DNA of 62,000 bases from Acanthaster planci (lineage: Eukaryota > Echinodermata > Asteroidea > Valvatida > Acanthasteridae). Below the pieces are notes generated by a model. That model had not been told where the DNA came from. It saw only the letters and a program-made list of their open reading frames with translations, and ran no database searches. A program made the position numbers and the translations under genes. The stretch is from positions 716,360 through 778,359 of the forward strand of contig NW_019091407.1 of NCBI RefSeq assembly GCF_001949145.1, in the 5' to 3' direction. Positions 58,879-62,000 of this stretch are shown here, in pieces (position 1 is the stretch's first letter; each line of letters starts with the position of its first letter).

Positions 58879-60747
58879 TTAAATAAACACGAGACGGCTA
58901 TGAGTCCTGATTTTTTAAAGGAGGTGGGGAGTTATAATGGTTGCATATTCACTATTCGGGCACTGCGCTGATACGGAACAGAGCTGTTACTTGAGAGAGT
59001 TCCGACATGAGTGTCTCAATTGGTTGGAACCAAAATGATTGATAATGCATGCACACGGACCGTTAGAGCACAATAGGTGCATGTACCGCACACATAATGA
59101 ACAGACATTTCGGTTCCAAAGTCGAGTTGGCGCTACACTCTGTACAAACAGATCTTATACTGACCCATGAAGGGCTCCCTCTACATGTTCCTCAAATTAT
59201 AGCACGGCTTTGACTGTAGGTGTTAGGATAGGCATATAGTTCTTTATTGGTGCTCGTTGATGTATTATAAATCGTTTTGACCCTGAAAGGTTCACTAGTT
59301 AAAAAACAAAGACTTTGCTGAATTTAGAAAAAGACATAATCGTCAATAATCAATGTGTGAAACCAGTAGTCTGGAGCAGCAAACTTTTCAATGTTTTCCT
59401 TATAGATGTTGAGAGCAGGAAGTGGGCTGAAAGTAAATTTCCTGGCGACACATTTCATTTTTCTTCAATTCAGACCTTCCTGTCCACAAATTCCCATGTC
59501 TATCCTTTCTTCAGAGAGGTTTTGGCAAGTAGAAGTGTAATGTCATATTTGTTGAACGGAAATTGTATTGCTATATTTGTTGATATCATACATGCAAGGA
59601 AAAAGTACACAATCAACACGTGAAAAAAAGCTGTTGTCCACTTCAACAGTTTGGAAGATTCAGAATGTGATTTTAATTAGAATTGAGCAAGGTAAAGGTT
59701 CGTCCACAAAGGTAAAGGTTCATTGTACAATTAATGAAAACGTATCTGCATTTATTTAACCCCTAAAATGTTACCATATCATATGAAATTGATACATGTC
59801 ATGTTTTCATAGGTCGAATCTCAAATTCCAAAGGTGTTGTTTTTTTATTAAATTTATATTTTGCCAAATAAAAAGAAGGTGTTTTAAAAGGAATCCTCAT
59901 TTGTGAAACTTTTCAGTCAATTTGAATATACCTCCACAGAATAATTAGTTATTGCCATGCACAATCCAACAACTTAGTAAAAGACAGTTCAACGATGTTT
60001 CATTCGATTGGTTCATTCAGTTATATTGGGTGTGATTAGTTTCAGGCATTTGGGGATACTGCAAACTTCAGGACGGCATTAAGGGGGCGCGCGGTGCACA
60101 AACCACATGCCAGTTGCAAGTCTGATGACCGTGCAGCTATAGATTGAGCTTTAGCGGTTGTTCAAAATGATTGTCACTGAGAGAAAGATACTCAAGTGCT
60201 AACCGTCACAAAAGTGAAGAAAGCGTCAAGTATGAAGTAACCTTTAAAATGAATTCAACATGTGTGTGTCAGCTTGCCTAATTGTTAGCACTGTGCATAT
60301 GTTTCAAACATGGCTAACATTTACTTGTCTTTCTGCAGTGTTATGTGTAGGCCTATACAAAGTTGTTGCCAATTTCAAATTTACTACACAATGTATACGA
60401 GCATATGAGCATAGAGGCGTCCTGCTTCGACGAGCGTAAAGCCGTTTAAATCACCGCCCCTGGGGGGTAACACATTGCTCCAATGCAGGTATTAAGTGTA
60501 CAAAGCTCAAGGGAGCGAGAAGCTCATCCTTTTCCCTTCTGTTCTTTGTCGCTTGATGTTTTTTCTTTTCTCCATCAAATTCCCAAAAATGTATAAAGGC
60601 CTCACCCATGAAATCGGTAACTCGTGCAGCAAGTCCATTACAGCTCTGCAGTGCCGTGAGTCCAATTCAGAAATTATTATGCAGACATAACCAACCAACA
60701 ATCAATACATCGACCGTTTGTTTCTTTCGTTCGTTAATATTCTACAG

Positions 60748-60768
60748 CATATGGCTGACGAAATGCTG
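60748..60768 (+). CDS. Candidate start exon of a calmodulin-family transcript
   Basis: After an acceptor-like ATTCTACAG (ending at 60747) the sequence is CAT then ATG at 60751 and codons for MADEML, followed by the good donor GTAAGC at 60769. MAD plus an acidic residue recalls the calmodulin start. The exon ends in phase 0, like the start exon 220 bases downstream, so either could splice to the same next exon. It may be an alternative 5' exon of gene E or a chance match. Confidence 0.35.
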
Positions 60769-60987
60769 GTAAGCCTGGTATTTATTTCTTAAGTTAGAAT
60801 GTTAAAAAACAGAAACTGGCCTTTTGCCGAACTTGGATTACTTTCTCTCAGCGTAGGGTTACTGGAGTGAGAACTCCCAGTTGAAGTCGATGGATGCGCG
60901 GCTTCAACTCCTTTCATTTTACATCACTGCTGCGAACTTTGCGCTTCATCGAAACGTGTTTGACTGTGACAAAAACCCGAGTCTGCG

Positions 60988-60993
60988 ATGGCT
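60988..60993 (+). CDS. First coding exon of a fifth calmodulin-family gene (E), partial
   Basis: ATGGCT followed by GTAAGATTTC. Gene D starts with ATGGCA followed by GTAAGATTTC, so the coding start, donor and first ten intron bases are the same apart from one silent change. Orientation and spacing (about 2.7 kb after the end of gene D) fit another tandem copy. No second exon is recognisable before the right edge; in gene D it follows after about 200 bases, so either the intron here is longer or the copy is defective. Confidence 0.5.
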
Positions 60994-62000
60994 GTAAGAT
61001 TTCATTTATAGTAATTACATGTACCAGGCCTAGATTGAATGTATAACCTTTTGTCTCATTTCGGGACTATAACTATACCTGTAAGATTATTGGACGAAAA
61101 TTACCGGGTGAACGGACAAGTTTTTAAGGGCATGTCGGTGATCAAGCATGGTTTTTGGGAGCTCTATTTCAAGTTGGGTTAAGGGTTTTACAGAAACCAG
61201 ATACCTTTATCTTTATCGGGGTGTACACCAAGTGCATGTAAAGTACATGGAACAAGAAATTCCTAAATTGAGGAAATTTGGCTGGTTGTACGTTCTCAGC
61301 ATTTTATATTTAAACATGAAACACCGAACAGCTTTTTCGCTTATACGGGTACCTATTGTTACTGTAACACAGCAACACGATTTATAGTCGTTGGTTTGAC
61401 TGTAACCAAAATCGCTCCGATGAACTGCCAACATTTTTCCATATACTGAGGCATCTTTGAAAGGTACCCAGGATTTAATGAAATTGATATAATACACAAA
61501 TTTTATAGCTGTAGTTTTGAAATAATGGGAGTATATTTAGAGGAATTGACGCTTAGTGAAGCAACGTCACACAAAAATGCTGGTCAGTAATGCTGCGCAT
61601 TAATAATGCTAATCTGGGTAAGGCTTTGTCAAACCAGCATCCAAGGGGTTAAGGTTTTGACAGTTTTCGGCTAACATTGATAATTGTAGCCGGGGGCATT
61701 AAGCATTTAATTAGAACAGCACTGTAAGGAAAACTGGTATAGGCATAATTACACAATAATTGTTAATATGATGTTCAGTATCTCTTAGCAATATTAGGAA
61801 AGGCAACCTGTCCCATATTTTCATGTTAATTACGGGGTTCACGAGACGATAGTCCATCAGTGATCATTTGTTGCGTTGGTGGGTATGGACGATGTGGTGA
61901 AGTGCAGATTTTTGGGGGGCCTAAAAGTTATCACTGCTCATTTTGTGTGTGTCTGCATCGTTAGCGAAACACGGTCTAAATCAATCAAATAGAGGCATAT
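60994..62000. other. Presumed first intron of gene E, to the window edge
   Basis: AT-rich DNA without a recognisable EF-hand exon. A short AG-bounded segment at 61451-61463 before GTACCC is too short to be the expected 28-nt second exon. Confidence 0.3.

Larger units (their letters stand above)
58297..60987. other. 3' UTR of gene D and spacer to the next family member
   Basis: Candidate polyadenylation hexamers AATAAA occur at 58882-58887 and in the AT-rich stretch near 59867. Apart from the hAT-like element 58719-58878 and the candidate exon at 60748-60768, I see nothing structured. Frames at 59315-59623 and 60496-60690 have no recognisable domain. Confidence 0.45.

Overview
This is a piece of an animal nuclear genome. 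Genes are split into short exons by long introns with GT-AG borders, coding density is low, there are many small dispersed repeats, and one assembly gap of 615 N lies at 36651-37265. The palindromic words TACATGTA and TAGGCCTA recur throughout, a flavour I associate with invertebrate deuterostomes. Calmodulin plus calmodulin-like paralogues are known from amphioxus (Branchiostoma), so a cephalochordate is my first guess, with hemichordate or echinoderm as alternatives. The sequence does not settle the species.

Layout. (1) 568-686, + strand: last coding exon of a gene that begins left of the window. (2) 10109-16277, - strand: an eight-exon gene that can be read from ATG to stop (349 aa), apparently a beta-propeller of WD/FG-GAP type that I cannot name. 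(3) From 19671 to the right edge, all on the + strand: a tandem cluster of calmodulin-family genes. It holds calmodulin A (19671-24616, 149 aa), calmodulin B (28310-32691, 149 aa), calmodulin-like C (about 47655-50590, about 146 aa), calmodulin-like D (53414-58296, 147 aa) and the first coding exon of a probable fifth member, E, at 60988-60993, whose remainder lies outside the window.

The four complete cluster genes share six coding exons with the same intron positions and phases: an intron at or just after the start codon, a 28-31 nt exon, then exons of 144, 121 or 127, 116 and 29 nt. They therefore arose by duplication of one intron-bearing ancestor. A and B are near-invariant calmodulins differing at six residues, with long stretches identical even at silent positions, which suggests recent gene conversion. 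C and D are diverged four-EF-hand proteins with a central linker two residues shorter than calmodulin, and each has one altered calcium loop. All would act as calcium sensors binding target helices; the C and D targets are unknown.

The intergenic and intronic DNA is rich in small repeats. Recognisable ones are non-autonomous hAT-like elements with 8-bp target duplications, foldback elements, a LINE 3' end with reverse-transcriptase tail, a tRNA-derived SINE, a nested TIR element, a 179-bp tandem repeat inside the last intron of gene D, and a possible Penelope-like remnant.
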